Source: Acetobacter sacchari
GTDB taxonomy: Bacteria; Pseudomonadota; Alphaproteobacteria; Acetobacterales; Acetobacteraceae
Assembly (NCBI RefSeq): GCF_017377715.1
Contig: NZ_JAFVMF010000008.1
Location: forward strand, 1-64,000
Direction of reading: 5' to 3'
Length of the DNA stretch: 64,000 bases
The stretch's first letter is position 1. Every line of letters begins with the position of its first letter. The notes below the pieces were generated by a model, which saw nothing but the letters and a program-made list of their open reading frames with translations, made no database searches and was not told where the DNA came from. Below are positions 15,751 through 27,241 of the stretch, one piece after another. The position numbers and the translations under genes are program-made.

Positions 15751-17199
15751 TCAGCGTAGCGTGCTCGTGCTTGCGGTGTCGCCACCGTCCGAATCCCCAA
15801 GGCGCCACCACAACCCGACGAACGCCTCCACCCCCTCTCGTGCGATGGGGACCAGCATGTGTTCGTCAGGGCCATGCTGTTTACACCCGTTGTGGCCATG
15901 TGGAACCCAGACTAGCGGTAAGCGGAGCGTGTCCGTGAACGCGTAACCCGGCATGCCGCCGGATACGGCGGGGATGACCTGCACATGGCGGCCAAGCGTT
16001 TTCTCCATGATCGTCGCGACGCGCACGATCCACGGATGATCGGTCTCTGTCGCGCTTGCAGGCATGGTGATCCCGGCATTTTCTATCGCGACGTTTTCAA
16101 ACCCGGCGTCGTCAAGATGCTTGCGCAATGCGGGCATGAACTTCGTTGGGTCGGACCCGGGCTCGTAGCGTATCTGGCACGTTGCGCGCGCGCTGGGCGC
16201 CACCGCGTTCATCGGAGCTTCCGGCCGTCCACAAGTCATGGCTAGCACGATAAAGGCGTTCCACGCGTAACGCTTCTCCGGGACCGTCAGGCCGGGCTCT
16301 CCCCAATTCTCGACCACCGTCGCCGCGTCATCGCCCGGATCGACGGGACATTTCGAAAGTCCGCCGCCACTGCGCTCGCCGGGCGTCAGGGGAGGGAGCC
16401 AGTCGTCGATCTGAATGCAGCCCCGGCGATCCACGATGCTGGCCAGCGCGTGGGTGAGGATGACGGCGGGATCTGTCGTGACCCCGCCCCAATGTCCCGA
16501 ATGAACCCCACCCTTTCTGAGCCGCACGGCGAGGTCGAAGGTGAAGCTGCCTCGCGACCCGGCGGCGACAGTGGGGGTTTCGGGGCTGACGCGCGGGCCG
16601 TCGCTCGCGATCATGACGTCCGCCTTCAGACGTTCGGCGTGCTGCGCGACGAACGTCGCGAGCCCCTGGGACCCACGTTCCTCCGCCGTTTCCACGACCA
16701 GCTTGATGCTGAACCCGAGCCTGCCATCCTTCCTGACGGAACGATGCCTCAGCACCTGCTCAAGCGCGAAAAGGTTGATCGCGTGCTGTCCCTTGTTGTC
16801 CGCCGCTCCGCGGCCATACCAGCGGTCGCCGTCGCGATGCAGGCGCCACGGACCGGACGGAATCGACCACTGGGCGTCAAGCCCGGCGACGGTGTCGCCA
16901 TGGGCATAGCTGAGCACGGTGAGCGGGGCGTCAGGTTCGATCCGCTCGGCCACCATGATGGGACCGGCCCCACTTTCCGGGTTCGGAAATATTTCTGTCG
17001 AAAAGCCCATCTCTTCGAGCCAGGGAGACAGCCCGTCAGTCAGGTAGGCATGCAGCCCCGGCAGCGCGTCTTCATCCTGCGACGAGCTTTTGCGCGCCAC
17101 CAGATCGGCCAACCGACGCTCGAACGCGCCGCCGTCGAACGCCGTGCGGGCCGCTTCCAGTGCGGCGTCGAGGAATTGTTCGCTGGCGATCTCGGTCAT
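15751..17199 (-). CDS. M20 family metallopeptidase (dipeptidase-like)
   Basis: A 482-residue zinc peptidase or amidohydrolase of family M20. The di-metal ligands are visible: His100 and Asp102 (SYAHGDTVAG), Asp134 (GRGAADNKGQHA), the catalytic Glu173 with Glu174 (VVETAEERGS), and a late His in GCKQHGPDEH. A dimerisation (lid) domain occupies the middle (about 200-330). The ATG at 17199 overlaps the transporter stop as ATGA, which fixes the start; an in-frame upstream extension exists but would lie inside the transporter gene. It is the third gene of a dgdA-transporter-peptidase operon. Inference: it releases an amino acid from an imported peptide or N-acyl conjugate. Confidence 0.9.
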   Translation of the reverse strand: MTEIASEQFLDAALEAARTAFDGGAFERRLADLVARKSSSQDEDALPGLHAYLTDGLSPWLEEMGFSTEIFPNPESGAGPIMVAERIEPDAPLTVLSYAHGDTVAGLDAQWSIPSGPWRLHRDGDRWYGRGAADNKGQHAINLFALEQVLRHRSVRKDGRLGFSIKLVVETAEERGSQGLATFVAQHAERLKADVMIASDGPRVSPETPTVAAGSRGSFTFDLAVRLRKGGVHSGHWGGVTTDPAVILTHALASIVDRRGCIQIDDWLPPLTPGERSGGGLSKCPVDPGDDAATVVENWGEPGLTVPEKRYAWNAFIVLAMTCGRPEAPMNAVAPSARATCQIRYEPGSDPTKFMPALRKHLDDAGFENVAIENAGITMPASATETDHPWIVRVATIMEKTLGRHVQVIPAVSGGMPGYAFTDTLRLPLVWVPHGHNGCKQHGPDEHMLVPIAREGVEAFVGLWWRLGDSDGGDTASTSTLR

Positions 17200-18401
17200 G
17201 CTGTCTTCATCCTGCCGGATTGGTCTTCCGGCGACAGGCCGAGGCGACCGGAACGAAGGTTGAACGCCAGTCCGCATGTCACTGCGACCATCAGCAATGC
17301 AAACGTCATTGCGTATGAGCCGGTGGCGTCCAGAACGACGCCCATCATGGGCAGGGCGACGAAACCGGCCATCTGGCCGCCAAAATTGATGAAGCCGTTA
17401 CCTGACGCGAGCCGCGCACGGGGCAGTCTGACCGTGACGATGGCCGTTATCACCGCCAGAATCATGCCCTTGAAAAAATACGCTATAGATTCGAAGAGAA
17501 TGACAATGTTGACGGACCCTGCGGTGGCCATGCCGGCCAGAGACAGGGCGACGCCGAGCAGGATGAGTGACAGCAACGCGTCGGCTCGCCGCGAGAAGAA
17601 TCGCATGACGACCCACCCGCCAAGCAAGGAGCCAAGTGTGGCCGCGAGATTCGGCGCCGCCAAAAGCGCGCCTGCGCTCTTGATGGCGACATGATGGGCC
17701 CGCAACAGGAACGTAGGCATCCAGCCGTCCAGACCCTTGTTGACGAGACTTGCGACGAACCAGACCAGCATCAGGCGCCACACGTCCTTGCGCCGGATGA
17801 TCTGTGACCAGCCCTCTGGTTTTTCTTCCTGCGGAGCGGCGTCCTGACTTGGGGACGGCCGCGTCGTCAGCGCGAAGACCACAGCCATCGTGACGCCGAG
17901 CCCGGCAAGTATCTCGAAACAGGTTCGCCATCCCACGACGCCCAGCAGGGGCAGCAGCAGTGGCGGCGTGAAGACCAGCCCGAGATAGGATGATGACATC
18001 AGCAGGGACGCTGCGAGCGGCGCCTTCTCACGAGAAAAGCTTTCGCGAATCATCTTCACGCTGGCAGGGGGGTAAAGCCCTTCGCCCAGCCCGAATAGCA
18101 GCCGCACAGCGAGCAGCGCCGCAAATCCGCCAGACAATCCGGTCAGCAATGTAAAGAGCGACCAGAAGCCGACGCCCGCCAGTACCATGACGCGCGCGCC
18201 GAAGCGGTCGGCAAGCCAGCCCGCCGGGATCTGCATCGCCGCGTAACCGAGATAAAACGCCCCCAGCGTCCAGCCGATCTGCTGGTGGTTCAGGGCGAAC
18301 TCGGTTGCGATCACCGGCGCCGCGTAAGTGATGACGGCGCGATCCACGTAGGAGACGAGCCAGATCAGATACAGGACGCCGAAGACGAGTTTCGCCCGCA
18401 T
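17196..18401 (-). CDS. MFS transporter (anion:cation symporter-like)
   Basis: A 12-helix major facilitator protein of about 401 residues. YVDRAVITYAAPVIA in the first helix and GWLADRFGARVMV in the loop between helices 2 and 3 are typical of the ACS branch, which carries organic anions and dipeptides. A TTG directly after the dgdA stop (18422) is in frame; I prefer the ATG at 18401, preceded by GAAGGG. The end overlaps the peptidase start by 4 bp. Located between an amino acid decarboxylase and a peptidase, it probably imports the substrate of that pathway. Confidence 0.88.
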   Translation of the reverse strand: MRAKLVFGVLYLIWLVSYVDRAVITYAAPVIATEFALNHQQIGWTLGAFYLGYAAMQIPAGWLADRFGARVMVLAGVGFWSLFTLLTGLSGGFAALLAVRLLFGLGEGLYPPASVKMIRESFSREKAPLAASLLMSSSYLGLVFTPPLLLPLLGVVGWRTCFEILAGLGVTMAVVFALTTRPSPSQDAAPQEEKPEGWSQIIRRKDVWRLMLVWFVASLVNKGLDGWMPTFLLRAHHVAIKSAGALLAAPNLAATLGSLLGGWVVMRFFSRRADALLSLILLGVALSLAGMATAGSVNIVILFESIAYFFKGMILAVITAIVTVRLPRARLASGNGFINFGGQMAGFVALPMMGVVLDATGSYAMTFALLMVAVTCGLAFNLRSGRLGLSPEDQSGRMKTA

Positions 18402-18422
18402 CCCTTCAGCTCTCGACCGCAA

Positions 18423-20765
<2,343 letters not shown>

Positions 20766-20876
20766 AGGGCGCTCCACCAGCAGATCAAGGAGCTTGCCCG
20801 GCTTGTATCCGCTCATGTCTTTCCCGGAGCAGCAAGAGCCGATCAAGCAAGCGCGTCTTGAGCCGGACGGCGCTCC

Positions 20877-22832
20877 CTATGATCGTCCCAGCGCGCGTTT
20901 AAGCGCGTGTTCGACGATTTCCGCGTTGAACTGCTGCGCGATGGTGGCGCGCGCGACAGCGCCGATTTCCGCCGAAAGTTCCGCGTCGTGATACAAACGG
21001 ACCACCGCGTCAGCGAACTCTATGGCCGTCCTCGCCAGACAGCTCTCAAGCGGGGAGGGTAGAGGCAGGCCTTCCAGAGCTATCGGCGTCGCGACGCACG
21101 GCAATCCGGCGGCCCAGCTCTCAAGAACTTTCCCCTTGATCCCGGCACCGAAACGCAAAGGAGCCACAGTCAGACGCACGCTGCGCAATAGGGTAGGGAG
21201 TTCGGCTACATGCCCAAGAACCCGAACGCCGGGAGCCTCGTTCATGCGAGCAATGGCGTCCGGCATAGCGCTGCCCACAAGCAGCAGTTCGATCTCCGGG
21301 GCGGCTTCTCTGATCAGAGGCAGGATATCTTCGACCAGCCACTTGGCCGAGTCGAGGTTGGGAGCGTGACCGTAATGCGCCACGAACGCCACGCTGCGTC
21401 GTTCATGAAACGGCAGCGGTTCGGGCGGCAAACGCGTCAACCACGGCACGACGTAGACATTCGCCGTAGGCACTGCGCGCGCGAGTATATCGGCTTCAAC
21501 CCGTGAGTGGGTGATCACCGCGTGCGACGCCCATGCGGCCATATGTTCCCGCACACGCTCCTGACCGGCGGCGATCCTCAACTCCGGCCGTCCCTCGACA
21601 ACTGCCTGTCGCTCAAGACGAAGATGCGCGAGGTCGGCGACGCTCGATATGATCCGTGCGCCTGGCATGTAATGGCGCGCCAGCGCGAGGTACCGGGACG
21701 CATTGGACAGCCGGTGCAGATAAATCGCGTTGAAGGCCCCAGCTTGCCCGCGAAGCAGGGATTCAACCGTCGGATAGGTGGGAGCGGCCCAGCACCTGAA
21801 ACCGCTCTCCTCCAGTGTATGGCGGGTGGTGGCGTCAGGCTCGATTGCGGAGGCGATGAAACTGACCTCATGGCCCAGCGCCTGCGCCGCCTGCATATGC
21901 GACAATATCGCGCAGGAACCGGCGTCCCGACGCATGTCGGGCGCGCGGTCGTCAATAAACAGGATGCGCGGCGGCGTCTCTTCGGTGTCTGCGCCTAGCC
22001 GCCGAGCCCTTTCGTGCGCCACGGATTCCGCTTCCCGCGCATCGGCGCGCGCCTGTTCTCGGCGTAACTTTTCTATCTGGCCGATCAGGAACGTCAGCGC
22101 GTCCGCCCGGGCATTCGGCGCGCTGAGTCCAGCAAGCGTCTGTGCGACGTGCTGGCGAAACGTTTCGTTGAAGCGGTGCGAAGCCGGGAAATGAAATGGC
22201 GAGCCGGGCAACGGTTGTCCTGTTTCCTCGCACAGAATGGTAATCGCGTGATCTGTGTCGGAGGGCAGGGGAGGCGAAAGGACGAAATCGAAACCGTAAC
22301 GACCGTCCCCAAGTCCCGTATCCCGCAGGTCGGTCCGCAAGGCGTTCGCGACCGCGCTACGCAAGACCACGTCATCCAGAAGGATCGCTACGTTCAGACG
22401 CTGGTCTGGTCGCGCCTCGTCGCGAAGCCATCCGGCAATGCGTGTGCGCCCGACCACGTCTACGGACGCGCGCAACCGGATATCATGCCTTGGCGCCGCC
22501 GTCGCTAAAGCAGCGCGCGGCAGCGGCGTGCGTTCGGGCAATGCGACGACGTCCAGAGCAGCAGGGTTGTGAGCGGGTACTTCGTCAAGCGGCGCCAGCA
22601 GTTCGAAGCCCCTGCGTCCGTCGTCCACGCCGGGTCGCCGCAGGTCTGCGCGCGCGATGGACGCTTCGGCGCGAGCGACTTCGCGCCCGGAGCGCAGCGC
22701 AGCGACGATGACGCATCTCTCTGGACTGGTGGGATCGAAGGCCCAGCCTGTAATCAGCCATCCCCGATTCGGTTGGAACCGGATATCGTCGATGGAGCCA
22801 CAGATCCCTGAGGGAGCGTCGTCGGAAGACAT
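20877..22832 (-). CDS. glycosyltransferase (GT4/GT-B type) with two N-terminal Gly-Trp modules
   Basis: A 651-residue protein. The C-terminal half (about 305-650) is GT-B-like: RILFIDDRAPD, then FVAHYGHAPNLDSAKWLVEDILP, and LRFGAGIKGKVLESWAAGLPCVAT, the glycosyltransferase group 1 donor-binding motif with the Glu. The N-terminal third has two copies of a module with the pattern GW (about 11-85: LITGWAFDP, ADLRRPGVDDGRRGFE; about 120-190: RIAGWLRDE, TDLRDTGLGDGRYGFD). A related module ends the adjacent Hint protein. A short charged helical stretch (about 265-300) links the parts. The ATG at 22832 is chosen; an upstream in-frame extension would overlap the Hint gene. Likely role: glycosylation of a surface product. 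Confidence 0.85.
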   Translation of the reverse strand: MSSDDAPSGICGSIDDIRFQPNRGWLITGWAFDPTSPERCVIVAALRSGREVARAEASIARADLRRPGVDDGRRGFELLAPLDEVPAHNPAALDVVALPERTPLPRAALATAAPRHDIRLRASVDVVGRTRIAGWLRDEARPDQRLNVAILLDDVVLRSAVANALRTDLRDTGLGDGRYGFDFVLSPPLPSDTDHAITILCEETGQPLPGSPFHFPASHRFNETFRQHVAQTLAGLSAPNARADALTFLIGQIEKLRREQARADAREAESVAHERARRLGADTEETPPRILFIDDRAPDMRRDAGSCAILSHMQAAQALGHEVSFIASAIEPDATTRHTLEESGFRCWAAPTYPTVESLLRGQAGAFNAIYLHRLSNASRYLALARHYMPGARIISSVADLAHLRLERQAVVEGRPELRIAAGQERVREHMAAWASHAVITHSRVEADILARAVPTANVYVVPWLTRLPPEPLPFHERRSVAFVAHYGHAPNLDSAKWLVEDILPLIREAAPEIELLLVGSAMPDAIARMNEAPGVRVLGHVAELPTLLRSVRLTVAPLRFGAGIKGKVLESWAAGLPCVATPIALEGLPLPSPLESCLARTAIEFADAVVRLYHDAELSAEIGAVARATIAQQFNAEIVEHALKRALGRS

Positions 22833-22947
22833 ACGGGGATCAGGCGCTGAAGATCCTGAATATTTCCCTACTGCACGTCGTCTGCGATTGATGAGGTCCC
22901 GCTGCGGCGCGGCGAAACGCGGCAAATAGACCCGCCGCGCCCAGGCG

Positions 22948-24897
22948 TCACACCGCGCCGCGTCTCTCCGGGGCGCCGGAAAGGCGCAGCCGCACACCGC
23001 TCGATGCTTCATGCACGGTCAGACCCGCGATATCGATCTCACCGTCGGGCCGGAATTCGAATCCATAGGCGCCAGAGTAATGAGGGAGGGCGTCCAGATC
23101 GGCGCGTCCCCGGTCTGCGACAACGCGGCCCACTTCGACGCCTCCCCGGCGTATCACCAATTCCACCGGCGTTCCGGGCTGGCGCTGCGACCGCGCCCAT
23201 CCGGCGATCACCCCGTCTGTAGCCACATCGACATATCCAGCCACCGTCCGGCGGTCGGTTTGCTTCGCAGCAATGAGGCTCAGTCGAGCGCGAATGGCTT
23301 CGAGCGCCGGCCCGTCCTCGATACGCGGCAGACAGAATCGCGTCTCAGCCGTCTCACCCTTCACGGGAGGATAAAGCTGCTCGAATTCGACTGCGTTGTG
23401 GAACATGGCGCGGCTGCCGTCGTCGATGAAGGTTTCCGATGGAGCGCCTTCAGCCAGCAGCAGGTCGTGCGTTTCCAACTCAATATGAATGTAATCCACT
23501 TGAGCGAGGCGGCTTTGTTGGGCGATGGATCGGCCGTTGAGCAGAAGGCGGGCGGGGATGAGCCAGCCTTCCACCGCCATGGCATGCAGCGGCGATACAG
23601 TGAGATCACGCTTGGGGAGGCCCTCGCCCAGAGCGCCAGCCCGAATGACGACCGGCATGATGTCCGGGTTTCCGGCGGCGAAGCGGCCGTTATAAGAACG
23701 GCGTCCGATCCAGCGGATCGGCCTCGACGCGCCGGACGCCGTGAGCACGAGGTCGCCAATGGCCAGTCCCTCCACGGGTCTGTCGCCATCGGGCGTCGCG
23801 ATCAGTGTCCCGGGGCAGTAGCATGGGACGCCGTAGGTAATTTCGGTGCCGCCATCGGGGGCTCTCTGGAAATAAAACTCGGACCCGAAGGCGCCCGACA
23901 GATGCAACGTCGCGCGCGCGTCGCCTTCGATAACCGTAAGCGTGCCGTCCGGCCCGATCTCGCCCTGGTCGATTTCGCCATATGAGCCTGCGAAAGTAAG
24001 GTCGGAGACAATAATGCGGTTGATTGTGTCTCCGGCGAGGGGCTTGAGCGCCTGATCGGCGTAATAAACAGACCCGATGACGTTAAAGCCCACGATCGTC
24101 ATTGCGGAGATTTGCGAAATCGTGGCCGTCAGCGTCGATCCGGAAGTGTAAGGCCCCGTTTGTCCGCCGTTCGGTGGCACTGCGACCGGCCGAAAGGTGA
24201 CGGTCCCTTCATACGTCGCGTCAGCCTCCAGCGTTAACGACCCACCGCCCAACGACGTGTCCGATGCAGTGCCGCCCGCGTGCACGTCGATCGCACCGCC
24301 GACGTTGGCGACGGTTCGAATCGCAGTTCCGCCGGCAAGCACTGTTTCGGTCGCAAGTCCTGCTTCCCACCACGTGTTCATCAACTGGAACTGCGCGGAG
24401 AGGCCTCCATTTAAAACAGTGTCGATAGCAACGCCCCCGGCGCCGACGATCTGGGCGGCCGTGTGATAGGTGACAAGGCCCTGTGCATTTGTTGCGACGC
24501 CCGTCGACAGAGTGGTCGCAATGGCGACGCCTCCGGAGGCGACGGTTTGCAGCGCGTTTCCGTAAGTGTCTGATCCTACGGTGGAGTAGTAATCGGCGCC
24601 CAACACCGTCGCGCCGCTGACGACCCCGCCTTCGACGGACTGCGCGCCGGCCAGAATGACAGCGTCCAGAGAGCGTCCGCCGCTGGAAACAGTCTCCTGG
24701 CCGCCGTTGATGGTCGAGCCGATTGCCATGCCGCCGCTGATCACGGTCTCGGTTCCGTACACTTGACCGCTGATTGTGGCTCCGGCGACGGTTAACGCGC
24801 CGCCGTTCATCACCGTGGACGAGATGAGGTAGGCGTCGTTGTCAACCGCGACGCTCGCGCCGCTTGAAACGACGGAATTGGCGTTTGCCGCGCTCAT
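22948..24897 (-). CDS. AIDA-repeat surface protein with Hint self-splicing/cleaving domain
   Basis: About 649 residues from the ATG at 24897. The N-terminal 220 residues are imperfect repeats rich in Gly, Ser, Thr and Val (VVSSGASVAV, GGQETVSSGGRS, GVAIDTVLNGG), typical of AIDA-type autotransporter adhesin repeats that fold as a beta-helix. A spacer follows, then a Hint domain beginning near residues 359-361 (CYCPGTLIATPDG, candidate nucleophile Cys) with SPLHAM and a His-rich end. The last 95 residues are a Gly-Trp module (VIAGWARSQ, ADLDALPHYSGAYGFEF) shared with the neighbouring glycosyltransferase. No conventional signal peptide is seen. The start is uncertain: an in-frame ATG at 25026 and further upstream codons exist, none with a good ribosome site. 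Confidence 0.82.
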   Translation of the reverse strand: MSAANANSVVSSGASVAVDNDAYLISSTVMNGGALTVAGATISGQVYGTETVISGGMAIGSTINGGQETVSSGGRSLDAVILAGAQSVEGGVVSGATVLGADYYSTVGSDTYGNALQTVASGGVAIATTLSTGVATNAQGLVTYHTAAQIVGAGGVAIDTVLNGGLSAQFQLMNTWWEAGLATETVLAGGTAIRTVANVGGAIDVHAGGTASDTSLGGGSLTLEADATYEGTVTFRPVAVPPNGGQTGPYTSGSTLTATISQISAMTIVGFNVIGSVYYADQALKPLAGDTINRIIVSDLTFAGSYGEIDQGEIGPDGTLTVIEGDARATLHLSGAFGSEFYFQRAPDGGTEITYGVPCYCPGTLIATPDGDRPVEGLAIGDLVLTASGASRPIRWIGRRSYNGRFAAGNPDIMPVVIRAGALGEGLPKRDLTVSPLHAMAVEGWLIPARLLLNGRSIAQQSRLAQVDYIHIELETHDLLLAEGAPSETFIDDGSRAMFHNAVEFEQLYPPVKGETAETRFCLPRIEDGPALEAIRARLSLIAAKQTDRRTVAGYVDVATDGVIAGWARSQRQPGTPVELVIRRGGVEVGRVVADRGRADLDALPHYSGAYGFEFRPDGEIDIAGLTVHEASSGVRLRLSGAPERRGAV

Positions 24898-25219
24898 AGC
24901 GACGGCGCCATGCGGGTAAGTCTGATCATGAGCGTGCTCCGGCTTATTTGGCGCGTAGCCGGGCGCGCACGCCGCCCGACCGCCAGTGACGGGGCACTGT
25001 GTCTTGTTTTGATGCGGCTGTGTCATAAAAAAAACAAAAACGGACGACCCTCTGCGGACGGGTGTGGATGTGCGACGGTGCCGCGACATCGTCGGCGAAT
25101 GGGGCTTTTGAAAAAATAACGGAGCCAGAAAGCTCGGGTCGCGTTTCAGACATGTCCGATTGCTTGACAGCGCATTGCCATATCGTTAGCAAGCGCCTGC
25201 ACCCGGTCTTGAGGTGCGA

Positions 25220-25519
25220 ATGGACGAGGACAAGACTTCCTTCGAAGAACGTCTCCGGGCTGCGGAAACGCGCCATGGAAAGCCGGTCGTTGAAGCCGGG
25301 CCTGACCGCGAGGACAAATCGCTGATGGCCATGGCTGCGAGAGCCGGGACCGAAATGGTCGGCGGGCTTCTGGTGGGTGTGCTGCTCGGGTGGGGACTGG
25401 ACCGATGGCTCCATTTCCGCGCTCTGTTCCTTGTCGTATTCGCGCTTCTCGGTGGGGCTGCCGGCGTGGTGAACGTCTGGAGGCTGGTGAAGCCGCCGGA
25501 CGATCTCGGAAAATCCTGA
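25220..25519 (+). CDS. atpI: AtpZ/AtpI family F0 accessory protein
   Basis: A 99-residue protein with a charged N-terminus and two membrane helices (MVGGLLVGVLLGWGLDRW and FLVVFALLGGAAGVVNVWRL), matching the AtpI/AtpZ family that assists c-ring assembly and possibly Mg/Ca uptake. An in-frame GTG lies at 25214, but GAGG five bases before the ATG at 25220 favours the ATG. It is the first gene of the F0 operon, 28 bp before atpB. Confidence 0.88.
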   Translation: MDEDKTSFEERLRAAETRHGKPVVEAGPDREDKSLMAMAARAGTEMVGGLLVGVLLGWGLDRWLHFRALFLVVFALLGGAAGVVNVWRLVKPPDDLGKS

Positions 25520-25547
25520 TCGATCCTCGCGGTCGTGGAGAAGAGTT

Positions 25548-26297
25548 TTGGCGGGCGGTTCAAGCATAGACGTTCTCGGTCAGTTCGAGCTGCACCCGGT
25601 TATCGGCGGTCTTGGTCAGGCCCTGCGCCTGAGCCAGTCGCCGATCTACATGGCTGTGGCTGTCTGTCTGGTTCTTGCGTTCCTCTATTACGGGATGAAG
25701 CCGAAGGCCGTTGTGCCGGGCCGTTTTCAGGCTGCGGCGGAAATATGCTACGAATTCGTGCGTAATCTGGCTGTCGATACGATCGGTCCGGAAGGCGTTG
25801 CGTTCTTTCCGTTTATCTTCGCTCTCTTCTTCTTCATTCTTGCCGGTAACTATCTCGGTCTTCTTCCCTTCTCGTTCACCTTCACCAGTCATATCGCCGT
25901 CACCTTCGCGCTTGCGATGATGGTCTTTCTGGTTGCGATCATCGTGTCGCTGAAGGTGCAGGGGTTGAAGTTCTTCGCGCATTTCATGCCGGCCGGAGCC
26001 CCTGTCGCTCTCGCGCCCCTGCTGGTGCCGATCGAGATCCTCTCGTTTCTTTCCCGTCCCGTGAGCCTGTCCATTCGGTTGTTCGCCAACATGGTCGCCG
26101 GTCACGTGATGTTCGATATCTTCGCAAGCTTCGTCATCATGCTGGCCGGACTTGGCTTCGTGGGCGACGTTCTTGCGGTGGGCCCTCTCGTGATCAACGT
26201 CGCGCTGATGGGGTTGGAATTGCTGGTCGGCGTTCTCCAGGCGTATGTGTTCGCCATCCTGACCTGCATCTATCTGCGGGAGGCGGTCGCTCACTGA
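25548..26297 (+). CDS. atpB: F0F1 ATP synthase subunit a
   Basis: The proton-channel stator subunit, 249 residues. The essential Arg sits in VSLSIRLFANMVAGHVM, and the last helix has MGLELLVGVLQAYVFAILTCIYL, both diagnostic. The start codon is TTG (25548-25550) with GGAG seven bases upstream. F0 genes stand apart from F1 genes, as is normal in Alphaproteobacteria. Confidence 0.96.
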   Translation: MAGGSSIDVLGQFELHPVIGGLGQALRLSQSPIYMAVAVCLVLAFLYYGMKPKAVVPGRFQAAAEICYEFVRNLAVDTIGPEGVAFFPFIFALFFFILAGNYLGLLPFSFTFTSHIAVTFALAMMVFLVAIIVSLKVQGLKFFAHFMPAGAPVALAPLLVPIEILSFLSRPVSLSIRLFANMVAGHVMFDIFASFVIMLAGLGFVGDVLAVGPLVINVALMGLELLVGVLQAYVFAILTCIYLREAVAH

Positions 26298-26348
26298 GGC
26301 GGCCATTCTCGTCGTTCAACGTTTTCGTCACACAAGGAAGAACCAGAC

Positions 26349-26573
26349 ATGGACATCGCTGCTGCCCGTGAAATTGGCGCCGGTATCGCCGTTATCGCTC
26401 TTGCCGGCGTAGGCATCGGCCTGGGCAACATCTTCTCGACGCTGGTCAGCAGCATCGCCCGCAACCCGGCTTCGCGTCCGCACGTGTTCGGTCTCGGCAT
26501 GCTCGGCTTCGCTCTGACAGAAGCGGTCGCTCTCTTCGCCCTGCTCATCGCTTTCCTTATCCTGTTCGTCTGA
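26349..26573 (+). CDS. atpE: F0F1 ATP synthase subunit c
   Basis: The 74-residue proteolipid of the rotor ring. Two helices flank the polar loop ARNPASR (37-43), and the ion-binding Glu58 is in [13 protein letters not shown]. The first helix has the Gly-rich pattern [10 protein letters not shown]. No sodium-type ligand set is evident, so it is a proton enzyme. Confidence 0.97.
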   Translation: MDIAAAREIGAGIAVIALAGVGIGLGNIFSTLVSSIARNPASRPHVFGLGMLGFALTEAVALFALLIAFLILFV

Positions 26574-26589
26574 AACAGGAGTAGGTCGC

Positions 26590-27189
26590 GTGCGCTTGTC
26601 GGTGACTTCTTTCCGCCGCGTCGTTCTCGCAGGGGCGTCCTGCGCCCCGCTTCTTCTGGCGGCGGCGCCGGAAGCGCACGCTGCGGGCATGCCGCAGCTG
26701 GATTTCAACAACCCTCTCGTCACTGGTCAGGTGGTGTGGGGCGGCGTTGTCTTCCTCTTCTTCTACCTCGCCCTGCGTGGCTGGGCCTTGCCCAAGGTCG
26801 ATGCCGTGCTGCAAAACCGCAGCGAACGTATCGCCGGGGATCTCGATCAGGCGCGCGCAGCCAAGGCGGAAGCCGATAAGGCGGTGCTTGAACTGCGCGA
26901 GACCAAAAAAGCTGCTGCGGCGGAAGCCCAGGCTCATCTTGACGCAGTGCTGGAGCACGAGCGTGCGTCTGCGGCCGCGAAGCTTGCCGAGATAACTGAG
27001 CGTCTCGACGACGAGATTGCTCGCGCCGAAGCGGGGGTTGTGGCTGAACGTGAGCGTGCGCTTCAGTCGCTCCGTCCGATCGCCGTCGACGTCGCTGAAT
27101 CGCTCGTCGAGCGTCTCATCGGCGCGCGCGCTGATCGTGCAGTCGTGGAAGCCGCCGTCGCACGCGCCACGGCCCAGGCGGCCCACTGA
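26590..27189 (+). CDS. atpF': F0F1 ATP synthase subunit b' with signal-like N-terminus
   Basis: A stator subunit of 199 residues starting at GTG with GGAG upstream. The membrane anchor (about 45-66, VVWGGVVFLFFYLALRGWALPKV) is followed by a long charged coiled coil as expected of b/b'. Unusually, about 32 residues precede it that look like a cleavable signal peptide (Arg-rich start, LAGASCAPLLLAAAPEAHA). Subunits b and b' together mark the phototroph/alphaproteobacterial type of F0. It is followed by atpF. Confidence 0.92.
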   Translation: MRLSVTSFRRVVLAGASCAPLLLAAAPEAHAAGMPQLDFNNPLVTGQVVWGGVVFLFFYLALRGWALPKVDAVLQNRSERIAGDLDQARAAKAEADKAVLELRETKKAAAAEAQAHLDAVLEHERASAAAKLAEITERLDDEIARAEAGVVAERERALQSLRPIAVDVAESLVERLIGARADRAVVEAAVARATAQAAH

Positions 27190-27241
27190 TTTCTGATTAG
27201 CGTCCAGACCCGGCTTTGCGTCTGACGAGGAGATAGCGCCA

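Noticed and set aside
15581..15811. 76-codon minus-strand ORF at the end of the peptidase gene
   Set aside because: Overlaps the well-supported peptidase C-terminus in another frame and has no recognised domain.
16450..17694. 414-codon plus-strand ORF over the peptidase and transporter genes
   Set aside because: Antisense shadow; no domain, no ribosome site.
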